Assembly: GCA_007122815.1 (NCBI GenBank)
Contig: SKSV01000219.1
Span: 1 to 8,603, forward strand
DNA length: 8,603 nt
Origin: Trueperaceae bacterium
Lineage (GTDB): Bacteria > Deinococcota > Deinococci > Deinococcales > Trueperaceae
Reading direction: 5' to 3'
The notes under the pieces are model-generated. The model was not told the origin of the DNA and did no database searches. It saw only the letters and a list, made by a program, of their open reading frames with translations. The translations under genes were made by a program, and so were the position numbers. Shown here piece after piece: positions 1 to 5,730 of the stretch (the first letter of the stretch is position 1; every line of letters starts with the position of its first letter).

Positions 1-2
1 CA

Positions 3-362
3 GGAGCGGAGGCTGTAGAGGTGAGCGTCCGCGCGGCCTTGGAGGCGCTGGTCGCGGGACCCACTCGTGACGAGGTGGAGCGGGGGCTCGGCAGCGAGGT
101 CCCCAGCACCACCGAGGTTCGTGCCGTCGAGCTCGAGGACGGAGTCCTGACGGTGGACCTCAGCGCCGAGTTCTTGGCCGGCGGAGGTAGCTCCTCGATG
201 TTGGGGCGCCTGCACCAGGTCCACTACACGAGTGCCCGCCCAGGTGTGGTCGAGGCCGTACGCCTGCTCGTGGAGGGAGAACCCCTCTCCGTTCTCGGCG
301 GCGAAGGCATCATGGTCGAGCAGCCGTGGGTTCCGCCGGGAGGTGCCCTGCCACGGTGGTGA
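3..362 (+). CDS. GerMN-domain protein, 3' end (5' truncated by window)
   Basis: The reading frame is open from the first bases of the window to a TGA at 360-362, so the gene begins upstream. A GTG at 21 could serve as a start, but the residues before it (GAEAVE) run smoothly into the domain, so I treat the gene as truncated. The visible ~119 residues look like a GerMN domain (sporulation/germination GerM family): an ALEALVAGPT helix, a 'VPSTTEVRAVELEDGVLTVDLS' type strand pair ending in DLSAEF, a GGSSS-type glycine/serine turn, and a C-terminal LLVEGEPLSVLGGEG segment. GerMN domains are found in secreted or lipoprotein envelope proteins, often beside peptidoglycan amidases; the exact role here is unknown. 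The stop overlaps the start of the S41 protease gene, suggesting translational coupling. Confidence 0.8.
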   Translation, partial: GAEAVEVSVRAALEALVAGPTRDEVERGLGSEVPSTTEVRAVELEDGVLTVDLSAEFLAGGGSSSMLGRLHQVHYTSARPGVVEAVRLLVEGEPLSVLGGEGIMVEQPWVPPGGALPRW

Positions 363-1702
363 GGGTCGCTCTCTTCGCCTCCCTCCTCCTGGCGTCGTTG
401 CTCGCGTTTCCAGCGGCGACCCTGGCTCAGGAGGCGGCGCCGTCCCGGGAACCGGCGCCGGGGCACACCTTCGGTGGCGACGCCGTAGCGTTCGGACGAA
501 CCGTCGATGCGCTCGTGACCCTGGTGCGCCGCGAGTACTGGGACCCCGACCATCTCGACTGGCAGGCTTGGGCGGATCGGTATCGCTCCGAGGCGGTCGC
601 GGCGCTCGACAGGCCAGCCTTCGACGCCGTCATGCGCCGGATGTTGCGGGCACTCGATGACGACCACTCGTCCTGGATGGGTCTGAGCGCTGCCGCGCCC
701 CGTGGAGGTAGCTCCGCCGGTAGCGACGCGGGGCCACCGCGGCTCGGTGCGCAGTTCTCCTTCGAGCCGGGACGCGGCCTCGTCGTCGAGCGCGTCTTCG
801 CCGCCACCCCGGCGGCCGACGCCGGCCTGCGCCGCGCCGACGTGATCATCGCCGTGGGTGAGGTGCCCCTGGGCTCCCGCTCCGGGCTCATCGACGCCAA
901 CGCCGTCTTGGCGGAGGCGCTCGCCTCTGGCGACGTGAGGTTGGTGGTGGAGCGGCGCAGAGCCACGCTCTCGATCGACGTGGTCGGCGCGGCGGTGGCC
1001 TTCCGCGAGGTCGCCGAGGTGCCCTTCGCGGTGATGCTCGACCACGCCACGGGTTACCTGGCCGTGCCGACGTTCAACGCCGCCGGGGTCGGGCGCGAGG
1101 TCCACCGAGCGCTGGGTGAACTCCAGGACGAAGGCGCCGTGGCGCTGGTGTTGGACCTGCGAGGCAACCTGGGAGGCCGTCTAGCCGAGGCGGGGTTGGT
1201 CGTCGGGGCTTTCTCGAGGGGCACCTGGGCCGACGCAGTGGCACGCGGCGAGCTGGCCTGGCACGCCCGCGTCGAGTTGCTCGGCGATGGCCTCCTCTCG
1301 CGGCTGGAGCGTAGCGGGGGTGAGGTCCTGGCGGCTGCGCGCGTAGAGCGTCCGGTGAGCTGGCGGGGCCCGTTGGTGGTGTTGGTGGACTCGGCGACGG
1401 TGTCGGCCGGTGAGCTGGTCGCGTTGGCGCTGCAGGACCAGGAGCGAGCGCTCGTGGTGGGACAGCCCACGGCCGGGAACGTGGAAGCCGTGCAGGGGTT
1501 CACTCTCCCGGACGGCAGCCGTGTGATGCTAGCGGTCGCGGACCTGCGTGGACCCCGCGGCCTCGACTTCTCAGCTGGTGTGGTGCCGGACGTGCTGGCC
1601 AGGGCCGCCGGCAGCGAGCTGGCGCGGGGCATGGACGGGCCGCTGGTCGAAGCCCGCCGTCTGCTGGGGGGGCTGCCGTTCACGCCCGATCGACTCTTCT
1701 GA
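356..1702 (+). CDS. Secreted S41-family (C-terminal processing type) peptidase with PDZ domain
   Basis: A 448-residue protein. I chose GTG 356 because it begins a clean signal peptide (MVRV, a Leu/Ala-rich core, then cleavage near TLA|QE at residue 24); GTG 359 is equally possible and would give a 4-nt GTGA overlap with the preceding stop. A longer start at GTG 326 would add ten non-hydrophobic residues. A GGGAGG Shine-Dalgarno lies at 338-343. Domains: an N-terminal helical region with 'LDDDHSSWM' (about 40-110), a PDZ domain (about 130-215, GLVVERVFAATPAADAGL), then the S41 fold with DLRGNLGG at 267-274 and the nucleophile motif TVSAGE, Ser350. Compared with E. coli Tsp (Ser430, Asp441, Lys455), Ser350 and Asp361 have the right spacing, but the lysine position (375, 25 residues after Ser) is Asn in TAGNVEAVQ. 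Envelope proteolysis is likely, but the mechanism may differ from the Ser-Lys dyad. Confidence 0.87.
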   Translation: MVRVALFASLLLASLLAFPAATLAQEAAPSREPAPGHTFGGDAVAFGRTVDALVTLVRREYWDPDHLDWQAWADRYRSEAVAALDRPAFDAVMRRMLRALDDDHSSWMGLSAAAPRGGSSAGSDAGPPRLGAQFSFEPGRGLVVERVFAATPAADAGLRRADVIIAVGEVPLGSRSGLIDANAVLAEALASGDVRLVVERRRATLSIDVVGAAVAFREVAEVPFAVMLDHATGYLAVPTFNAAGVGREVHRALGELQDEGAVALVLDLRGNLGGRLAEAGLVVGAFSRGTWADAVARGELAWHARVELLGDGLLSRLERSGGEVLAAARVERPVSWRGPLVVLVDSATVSAGELVALALQDQERALVVGQPTAGNVEAVQGFTLPDGSRVMLAVADLRGPRGLDFSAGVVPDVLARAAGSELARGMDGPLVEARRLLGGLPFTPDRLF

Positions 1703-1762
1703 CGCGACTCTCATGAGCGAGATCGGCTCTACTGGAGCGACTCTCAGGAGCGAGATCGGCTC
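1688..1762. repeat. Tandem repeat, period 33 bp, spanning the S41 stop codon
   Basis: Two 26-bp copies at 1704-1729 and 1737-1762 differ at one base (position 1714 T against 1747 G) and share the core GAGCGAGATCGGCTC. With the same 33-bp offset, 1688-1713 matches 1721-1746 at 22 of 26 positions, so the repeat reaches back into the last codons and stop of the protease gene, making about 2.3 units. The period is a multiple of three, but no gene is supported in the alternative frame. Local duplication by slippage is the simplest origin. Confidence 0.8.
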
Positions 1763-1840
1763 GTGTCTCCTGCGGTTCTGCTGCGGTCGTCGGGGCGCTC
1801 AACACCCTCATCGGGGCCGCGTGATAGACTCCCCGTCGCT

Positions 1841-1870
1841 GCGCCGGGAGCGCTTTGGGCGCTCAGGCGC
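1841..1870 (-). terminator. GC-rich hairpin downstream of tRNA-Arg, possible terminator
   Basis: An inverted repeat pairs GCGCC (1841-1845) with GGCGC (1866-1870) and GAGCGC (1848-1853) with GCGCTC (1859-1864) around a 5-nt loop, with a small internal asymmetry. It starts 10 nt beyond the 3' end of the - strand tRNA gene, where a terminator would be expected. No U-run follows on the - strand, so intrinsic termination is uncertain. A weaker 5-bp inverted repeat (1812-1816 with 1831-1835) follows. The rest of 1763-1879 shows no gene. Confidence 0.35.
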
Positions 1871-1879
1871 CTTGGAGGC

Positions 1880-1956
1880 TGGTGCGCCCGACAGGATTCG
1901 AACCTGTGGCCTTTCGCTCCGGAGGCGAACGCTCTATCCGACTGAGCTACGGGCGC
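1880..1956 (-). tRNA. tRNA-Arg (anticodon CCG), 3' CCA encoded
   Basis: Read on the - strand, the gene folds as a full cloverleaf. The acceptor stem GCGCCCG (from 1956) pairs with CGGGCGC (1884-1890), followed by discriminator A and an encoded CCA ending at 1880. The D arm reads GCTCAGTCGGATAGAGC. The anticodon stem TTCGC/GCGAA encloses loop CTCCGGA, with CCG at positions 34-36 (genome 1920-1922), which reads the arginine codon CGG. The T arm is ACAGG-TTCGAAT-CCTGT. The tRNA is 74 nt plus CCA. The CGG codon should be well used in such a GC-rich genome. The gene lies opposite to its neighbours, between the S41 and surA-like genes. Confidence 0.97.
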
Positions 1957-1969
1957 CCGAGCAACCGCT

Positions 1970-1998
1970 AACCTAGCACCGGCCCTGGAGGACGTCAA
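1970..1998 (-). promoter_or_regulatory. Sigma70-type promoter for tRNA-Arg
   Basis: On the - strand, TTGACG (1993-1998) is followed by a 17-nt spacer and TAGGTT (1970-1975), a near-consensus -35, an ideal spacing and a fair -10. Transcription would start about 6-8 nt before the mature tRNA 5' end at 1956, giving the short leader typical of a single-gene tRNA unit. The promoter sits within the 33 nt upstream of the surA-like start and its -35 lies between that gene's Shine-Dalgarno and ATG. Confidence 0.65.
1987..1992 (+). promoter_or_regulatory. Ribosome binding site of the surA-like gene
   Basis: GGAGGA lies 11 nt before ATG 2004. The spacing is somewhat long, but the motif is strong and ATG 2004 opens a basic N-terminus followed at once by a membrane segment. 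This supports 2004 as the start and places the + strand translation signal inside the divergent tRNA promoter. Confidence 0.6.
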
Positions 1999-2003
1999 CC
2001 CAC

Positions 2004-3953
2004 ATGAGACTCAGCCGCCGCTCCAACCTGATAATCCTATGGATCCTCGCGGGCGCACTCGTGCTCGGCATGGTCATCACCTTCACCCCGACGATGGGGC
2101 TCGGTACTGGCAGCCGCGACGGGAGCGTTCCAGCGATCGTCGTTAACGGCGAGCCGATCAGCGAGCTCGCCGTGGCTCGCGCGCGCTCGAACCCACTGTT
2201 CAACCTCGTCCAGGAAGGCGAGATCGGTGCCGACCTGGAGCTGCTGCTCGTGGACGACCTCGTGCGCCAGGAACTCGTGCGCCAGGAAGCCTCGCGGCAA
2301 CGCGTGACGAACGCCGAAGTCCGCAGCGCGGTGGACGAGTTCCGCGTGAGCCGCGGGGTGGCCGGGCGCGCGAACGACTCGAACTACCTCTCTCTGATCG
2401 CCGGCTCGGGCTTCACCGACGAGACCTTCCGCCAGTACATGGGGCAGCAGTTGCGTCAGGAGAAGTGGCAGAACCAGCTGATAGATGACGTGACCGTCAG
2501 CGATCAAGAGGTGGAGGCCTTCTACCAGGCCAGCCGTGAGCAGTACCAGACGGAGGAGCGGATCCTCGCCCGCCAGATAGTCGTCGCCACGCGGGAGGAG
2601 GCCGAGGCCGTGCGCGCCGCACTGACGGCTGGCGCCGACCCCGCCGAGTTGGCGCGAGAGGTCTCCCTGGAGCGTGCCGACCGCGCCGGGGCGCTTGGAG
2701 CCGGCACCGGCGAGAGCGAGCCCCGTCCGGTGGGGAGGCCAGCTCTGCCAACCCCGGTCGCGACCGCGGCGTTCTCCATCCGCGGGCCCGGCATCACGGA
2801 CGTCGTCGACTCCGGCGGTCAGTACCACGTGGTGGTGGTCGAGGACTACCTGCCGGCCCAGACCAGGCCGTTCGAAGAGGTCGCCGAGCTGGTACGCGAA
2901 GACGCGCTGCAGGCGAAGCAGGCGCAGGTGCTCGACGATGCGGTGCGGCGGTTGCAGCGCGAGGCGCGGGTGGAGATCCCACCTGAGAGTCAACTCGACC
3001 TGGGCTACGAGGACGAGGTCGTGGCCGAGGTCGGCGAGATCGACATCAAGCGCAGCGAGCTGGTGCGCGCTACGTACACCAACCCGCAGATCCAGCAGTC
3101 GCTCTCGCCGGACATGGCGTTCCTCATAACGGGCTTCTTCAAGCCTGCGATCTTGGATCAGCTCATCGACCAAGCCTTGGCGTATCAGGGTGCCGAAGAG
3201 TTGGGTGTGCCGTTCGTCGGGCCCCGCAGCTTCGTGGCCCAGAACGCCCTCGCTTACGTGGCGCGAGACGTCAGCGTCAGCGACGAGGAGATCGAGGCCT
3301 TCTACGAGGAGAACCTGCAGAACTACACGGTGGCCGCCAGTGCAGCGGCGAGCCGGGTCGACTTCGAGGAGGTCGCTGACGCCGAGGGTTTCCGCGTCGC
3401 GATGCAGGGTGGCGCTGCCATCGAGGAGGCCGTCGAGGCCTTCGGTGGCGAGCTCACCTCGCTCGGCACGGTGCGTCCCGGACAGCTCCAGACCGACCTC
3501 GACACGGCTCTGTTCGCCACTGACGCGTTCGAGCCGCTGCCTGAGGGTGGAGAGGTGAGCGACGTGCTGGTGCTCGCCGTGCAACCCGAGGCCCTGCCCG
3601 AGGAGCTCGAGGACGAAGGCGAGGACCCGAGCGCAGAGATCGAGCGCGAGATCGTCGTGTTGGTGGCCGAGCGGACACCCGAGCGCGTTAGGCCGCTATC
3701 GGAGGTCCGCTCGCAGGTCGAGAACTCTCTCCTGACCGAGAAGCGGGCCGAGGCGCGCCAGGCGTGGCTCGAGGGCCTGCGCGAGACGATGGCCGTGGTG
3801 AACCACCTCGACGTCGACCCCGCGGCGCTCTCCACCCCCAGCTTCGAGTTCGTCGACGAGCCACCGGCAGAGGACGACGGCGTTGCCCTGGAGGGGCTCC
3901 TCGAGGAAGAGGCTGAGGACGCCGAGTCGGACGACCCCTCGGGGCAGGACTGA
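2004..3953 (+). CDS. Membrane-anchored SurA/PpiD-like peptidyl-prolyl isomerase-type chaperone
   Basis: A 649-residue protein. The start MRLSRRSN is followed by one hydrophobic segment (about residues 9-28) and then FTP, giving an N-in single-pass anchor with the rest outside the membrane. A SurA-N-like region (about 45-165: VNGEPIS, helical LVRQELVRQEA, VTNAEV) leads to VSDQEVEAFY (165-174) and a parvulin-like (PPIC) domain at about 186-283 (ILARQIVVATREEAEAV, then QYHVVVVEDY). A second, shorter copy follows: VAEVGEIDIKRSEL (about 340), VSDEEIEAFY (425-434) and a degenerate second PPIC-like region. The C-terminus is a low-complexity acidic tail. The residue normally His in the ARHILV motif of parvulins is Gln191, so isomerase activity may be weak and the protein may act mainly as a holdase for exported proteins. 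purH follows 6 nt downstream and is probably co-transcribed. PpiD is the nearest well-known analogue. Confidence 0.82.
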   Translation: MRLSRRSNLIILWILAGALVLGMVITFTPTMGLGTGSRDGSVPAIVVNGEPISELAVARARSNPLFNLVQEGEIGADLELLLVDDLVRQELVRQEASRQRVTNAEVRSAVDEFRVSRGVAGRANDSNYLSLIAGSGFTDETFRQYMGQQLRQEKWQNQLIDDVTVSDQEVEAFYQASREQYQTEERILARQIVVATREEAEAVRAALTAGADPAELAREVSLERADRAGALGAGTGESEPRPVGRPALPTPVATAAFSIRGPGITDVVDSGGQYHVVVVEDYLPAQTRPFEEVAELVREDALQAKQAQVLDDAVRRLQREARVEIPPESQLDLGYEDEVVAEVGEIDIKRSELVRATYTNPQIQQSLSPDMAFLITGFFKPAILDQLIDQALAYQGAEELGVPFVGPRSFVAQNALAYVARDVSVSDEEIEAFYEENLQNYTVAASAAASRVDFEEVADAEGFRVAMQGGAAIEEAVEAFGGELTSLGTVRPGQLQTDLDTALFATDAFEPLPEGGEVSDVLVLAVQPEALPEELEDEGEDPSAEIEREIVVLVAERTPERVRPLSEVRSQVENSLLTEKRAEARQAWLEGLRETMAVVNHLDVDPAALSTPSFEFVDEPPAEDDGVALEGLLEEEAEDAESDDPSGQD

Positions 3954-3959
3954 GCGCAG

Positions 3960-5480
3960 GTGCCGCGCGCGCTGCTCTCGGTATCTGACAAGTCCGGCCT
4001 GGTGCCGTTCGCGGCCGGCCTTGTCGAGTTGGGCTTCGAGTTGGTGTCGACCGGAGGCACCGCCAGCGTCATCCAGGAGGCTGGGCTACCTGTTACCAAG
4101 GTCGCTGCGGTGACCGGCGCCCCCGAGATCCTCGGGGGGCGCGTCAAGACGCTGCACCCGCGCGTGCACGGGGGGTTGCTAGCGCGGCCCGACGCGCAAC
4201 ACGAGGCGGAGCTAGCCGATCACGGCATCGCGCGCTTCGACGTACTGGCAGTCAACCTCTACCCGTTCCGCGAGACCGTCGCCCGGCCGGGCGTCACCCT
4301 CGACGAGGCCATGGAGCAGGTCGACATCGGCGGCCCCGCGATGGTCAGGGCGGCGGCCAAGAACCACGCCGCCGTCGTCGTGGTGGTCGAACCGGAAGGC
4401 TACGACGCGGTGCTTACAGACCTGCGCTCGGGCGGTGTGCCCATGGAGCGACGCCGCGAGCTCGCTCGAGCGGCTTTCGCTCACACCGCCGCCTACGACG
4501 CCGCGATAGTGCGCTACTTGGACGGCGAGTCCCAACTGCCGCTCACCCTCCACCTCACGCTGGAGCGGGTCGAGGAGCTGCGTTACGGCGAGAACCCGCA
4601 CCAGTCCGGAGCGCGCTATCGCGAAGACGGAGTCAGCGGTGCCTGGGACATGGCGCAGCAGCGCGGCGGGATGGCCCTCTCGTACCTGAACCTCTTCGAC
4701 GCCGACGCCGCCTGGCGGTTGGCGCACTCGCTCGGGGAAGGGCCTACCGCGGTGATCGTTAAGCACGCCAACCCCTGCGGTGTGGCCAGAGCGGCTACGT
4801 TGCAAGAGGCGTACGAGCGAGCCTTCGACGCCGATCCCAAGTCGGCTTTCGGGGGTGTGGTGGCGCTCAACGGCCACGTCGACGCGGCACTCGGTGAGGC
4901 GATAGCGTCCAGGGCGAAAGCCGACGTGCTCATCGCGCACGGGTTCGATCCTGGCGCGCTCGAGCGCTTCGCGGCCAAGCGCAAGAACATGCGGGTGTTG
5001 AGCGCGCCGCCGCCGGGGGCGCCAGCGCGCCAACTGAGGCGAATCGACGGCGGCTTCCTCGTGCAGGGCCCGGACCTGGTGCGGCTCGAGCGTGAGAGCT
5101 GGCGCGTCGTGACCGAGCGCCAGCCCAGCGAGCGCGAGTGGAGCGACCTCGAGCTGGCCTGGTGCGTTTGCGCGGCCACCTCATCCAACGCCATCGTTCT
5201 CGCGTCCGACTCCGTGGCGCTCGGCATAGGCGCCGGGCAACAGAGCCGAGTCGACGCAGCCGAGCTCGCTGTGAGCAAGGCGGCGGGTAGGGCGGCCGGC
5301 GGCGCTTGCGCCTCGGATGCCTTCTTCCCGTTCAGGGACGGTCTGGACGTGGTGGCCGGCGCCGGCGTGTCCGCAGTGGTCCAGCCTGGCGGCTCGATGC
5401 GGGACCCTGAGGTCATCGAGGCAGCGGACGAGCACGGCTTGGCGATGGTCTTCACGGGAGAGCGACACTTCCGTCACTGA
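3960..5480 (+). CDS. purH: Bifunctional AICAR transformylase / IMP cyclohydrolase
   Basis: A 506-residue full-length PurH (family about 510-530). It catalyses the last two steps of purine synthesis, formylating AICAR with 10-formyl-THF and closing the ring to IMP, in the cytoplasm. GTG 3960 gives MPRALLSVSDKSG, the standard family N-terminus; a weak AGGA lies 10 nt upstream. The N-terminal cyclohydrolase (MGS-like) domain carries STGGTA, VKTLHP (K63 region), VNLYPF and DIGGPAMVRAAAKN. The C-terminal transformylase domain has YGENPHQ (from 209), the catalytic KHANPCG (K268, H269), DPKSAFGG, IGAGQQSRV and the terminal GERHFRH. The usual Lys-rich stretch before SNAIV (KHVKSNAIV type) is AATSSNAIV here (405-413). 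It follows the surA-like gene by 6 nt, a pairing that is probably operonic but functionally unrelated. Confidence in identity is very high. Confidence 0.97.
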   Translation: MPRALLSVSDKSGLVPFAAGLVELGFELVSTGGTASVIQEAGLPVTKVAAVTGAPEILGGRVKTLHPRVHGGLLARPDAQHEAELADHGIARFDVLAVNLYPFRETVARPGVTLDEAMEQVDIGGPAMVRAAAKNHAAVVVVVEPEGYDAVLTDLRSGGVPMERRRELARAAFAHTAAYDAAIVRYLDGESQLPLTLHLTLERVEELRYGENPHQSGARYREDGVSGAWDMAQQRGGMALSYLNLFDADAAWRLAHSLGEGPTAVIVKHANPCGVARAATLQEAYERAFDADPKSAFGGVVALNGHVDAALGEAIASRAKADVLIAHGFDPGALERFAAKRKNMRVLSAPPPGAPARQLRRIDGGFLVQGPDLVRLERESWRVVTERQPSEREWSDLELAWCVCAATSSNAIVLASDSVALGIGAGQQSRVDAAELAVSKAAGRAAGGACASDAFFPFRDGLDVVAGAGVSAVVQPGGSMRDPEVIEAADEHGLAMVFTGERHFRH

Positions 5481-5494
5481 TCTCCGTCACCGAC

Positions 5495-5510
5495 GCACCA
5501 TAGCTAGTGT
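5495..5510. promoter_or_regulatory. Candidate NrdR box (distal)
   Basis: The imperfect palindrome GCACCATAGCTAGTGT matches 12 of 16 positions of the NrdR consensus as I recall it (ACACWATATWTWGTGT). It lies 15 nt after the purH stop and 220 nt before the nrdJ start. A related sequence, ACGCACCACTAGCT, recurs from 5603. NrdR represses ribonucleotide reductase genes when dATP is plentiful. This is inference from similarity only. Confidence 0.3.
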
Positions 5511-5515
5511 CGAGG

Positions 5516-5552
5516 ACCCCTGGTCGCCCCACATCTTGTAGCGTCCAGGGGT
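5516..5552. other. Perfect 8-bp inverted repeat between purH and nrdJ
   Basis: ACCCCTGG (5516-5523) pairs exactly with CCAGGGGT (5545-5552); a further CGC/GCG trio pairs inside the loop. It could end purH transcription, although no T-run follows, or act as an operator. The TTGTAG of the candidate nrdJ promoter lies in its loop. Confidence 0.45.
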
Positions 5553-5566
5553 GAGCGTGGTACATT
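5536..5566 (+). promoter_or_regulatory. Weak candidate promoter for nrdJ
   Basis: TTGTAG (5536-5541) and TACATT (5561-5566) resemble -35 and -10 hexamers, but the 19-nt spacer is long. It is the best-looking + strand pair in the purH-nrdJ gap. Transcription from here would give a leader of about 160 nt containing the CTAG repeats and the hairpin. Confidence 0.25.
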
Positions 5567-5614
5567 CGGTGACGCCGTTCGAGCAGGAGTGAGAGCAACT
5601 TCACGCACCACTAG

Positions 5615-5661
5615 CTCGAACATCTAGTACGTTCTGGAGAAGGGCGTACAAGAACTAGTAC
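5615..5661. promoter_or_regulatory. Paired CTAGTAC elements, candidate tandem NrdR boxes
   Basis: The heptamer CTAGTAC occurs at 5624-5630 and again at 5655-5661, exactly 31 bp apart. Each is the right half of a 16-bp imperfect palindrome (5615-5630 and 5646-5661). A third CTAG lies at 5611. NrdR usually binds two boxes about 31-32 bp apart upstream of reductase operons, so spacing and position fit. The match to the consensus core is only moderate (8-9 of 16). As RNA, GTTCT (5631-5635) and AGAAC (5651-5655) could also pair. Confidence 0.35.
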
Positions 5662-5673
5662 CTGATACGACGA

Positions 5674-5705
5674 GAGCCTGGGGCGACACCGATCGCCCCG
5701 GGCTC
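5674..5705 (+). other. Strong leader hairpin upstream of the nrdJ ribosome binding site
   Basis: GAGCCTGGGGCGA (5674-5686) pairs with TCGCCCCGGGCTC (5693-5705) over 13 positions (12 Watson-Crick and one G-U) around the 6-nt loop CACCGA. It ends 25 nt before the GTG start and 9 nt before the Shine-Dalgarno. No T-run follows, so it does not look like an intrinsic terminator. It may be a translational control element or an mRNA-stabilising hairpin. I do not see a cobalamin riboswitch B12 box. Confidence 0.6.
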
Positions 5706-5714
5706 GACCGACCG

Positions 5715-5721
5715 AAAGGGG
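5715..5721 (+). promoter_or_regulatory. Ribosome binding site of nrdJ
   Basis: AAAGGGG lies 9 nt before GTG 5731. The frame is closed by TAG at 5656-5658 and has no ATG, GTG or TTG between there and 5731, so this site fixes the start. Confidence 0.65.
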
Positions 5722-5730
5722 TCCTCCGAG

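Noticed and set aside
1704..1762. CRISPR-like array
   Set aside because: There are only about two units with 7-nt gaps, which is a tandem repeat and not repeats with unique spacers.
1821..1830. TAGACT as a -10 for the surA-like gene
   Set aside because: No -35-like hexamer lies at 16-18 nt upstream, and the match is only 4 of 6.
1548..1976. 142-residue + strand frame with SEIGS repeats running through the tRNA
   Set aside because: It overlaps the protease gene and the antisense tRNA; the protein repeat only reflects the 33-bp DNA repeat.
2037..3584. Long 515-residue open frame on the - strand
   Set aside because: It lies wholly opposite the surA-like gene, is a GC-bias mirror frame, and shows no recognisable domain or ribosome binding site.
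5481..5730. Cobalamin riboswitch upstream of nrdJ
   Set aside because: I looked for the B12-box and the conserved core and did not see them; the region is also compact for that class.
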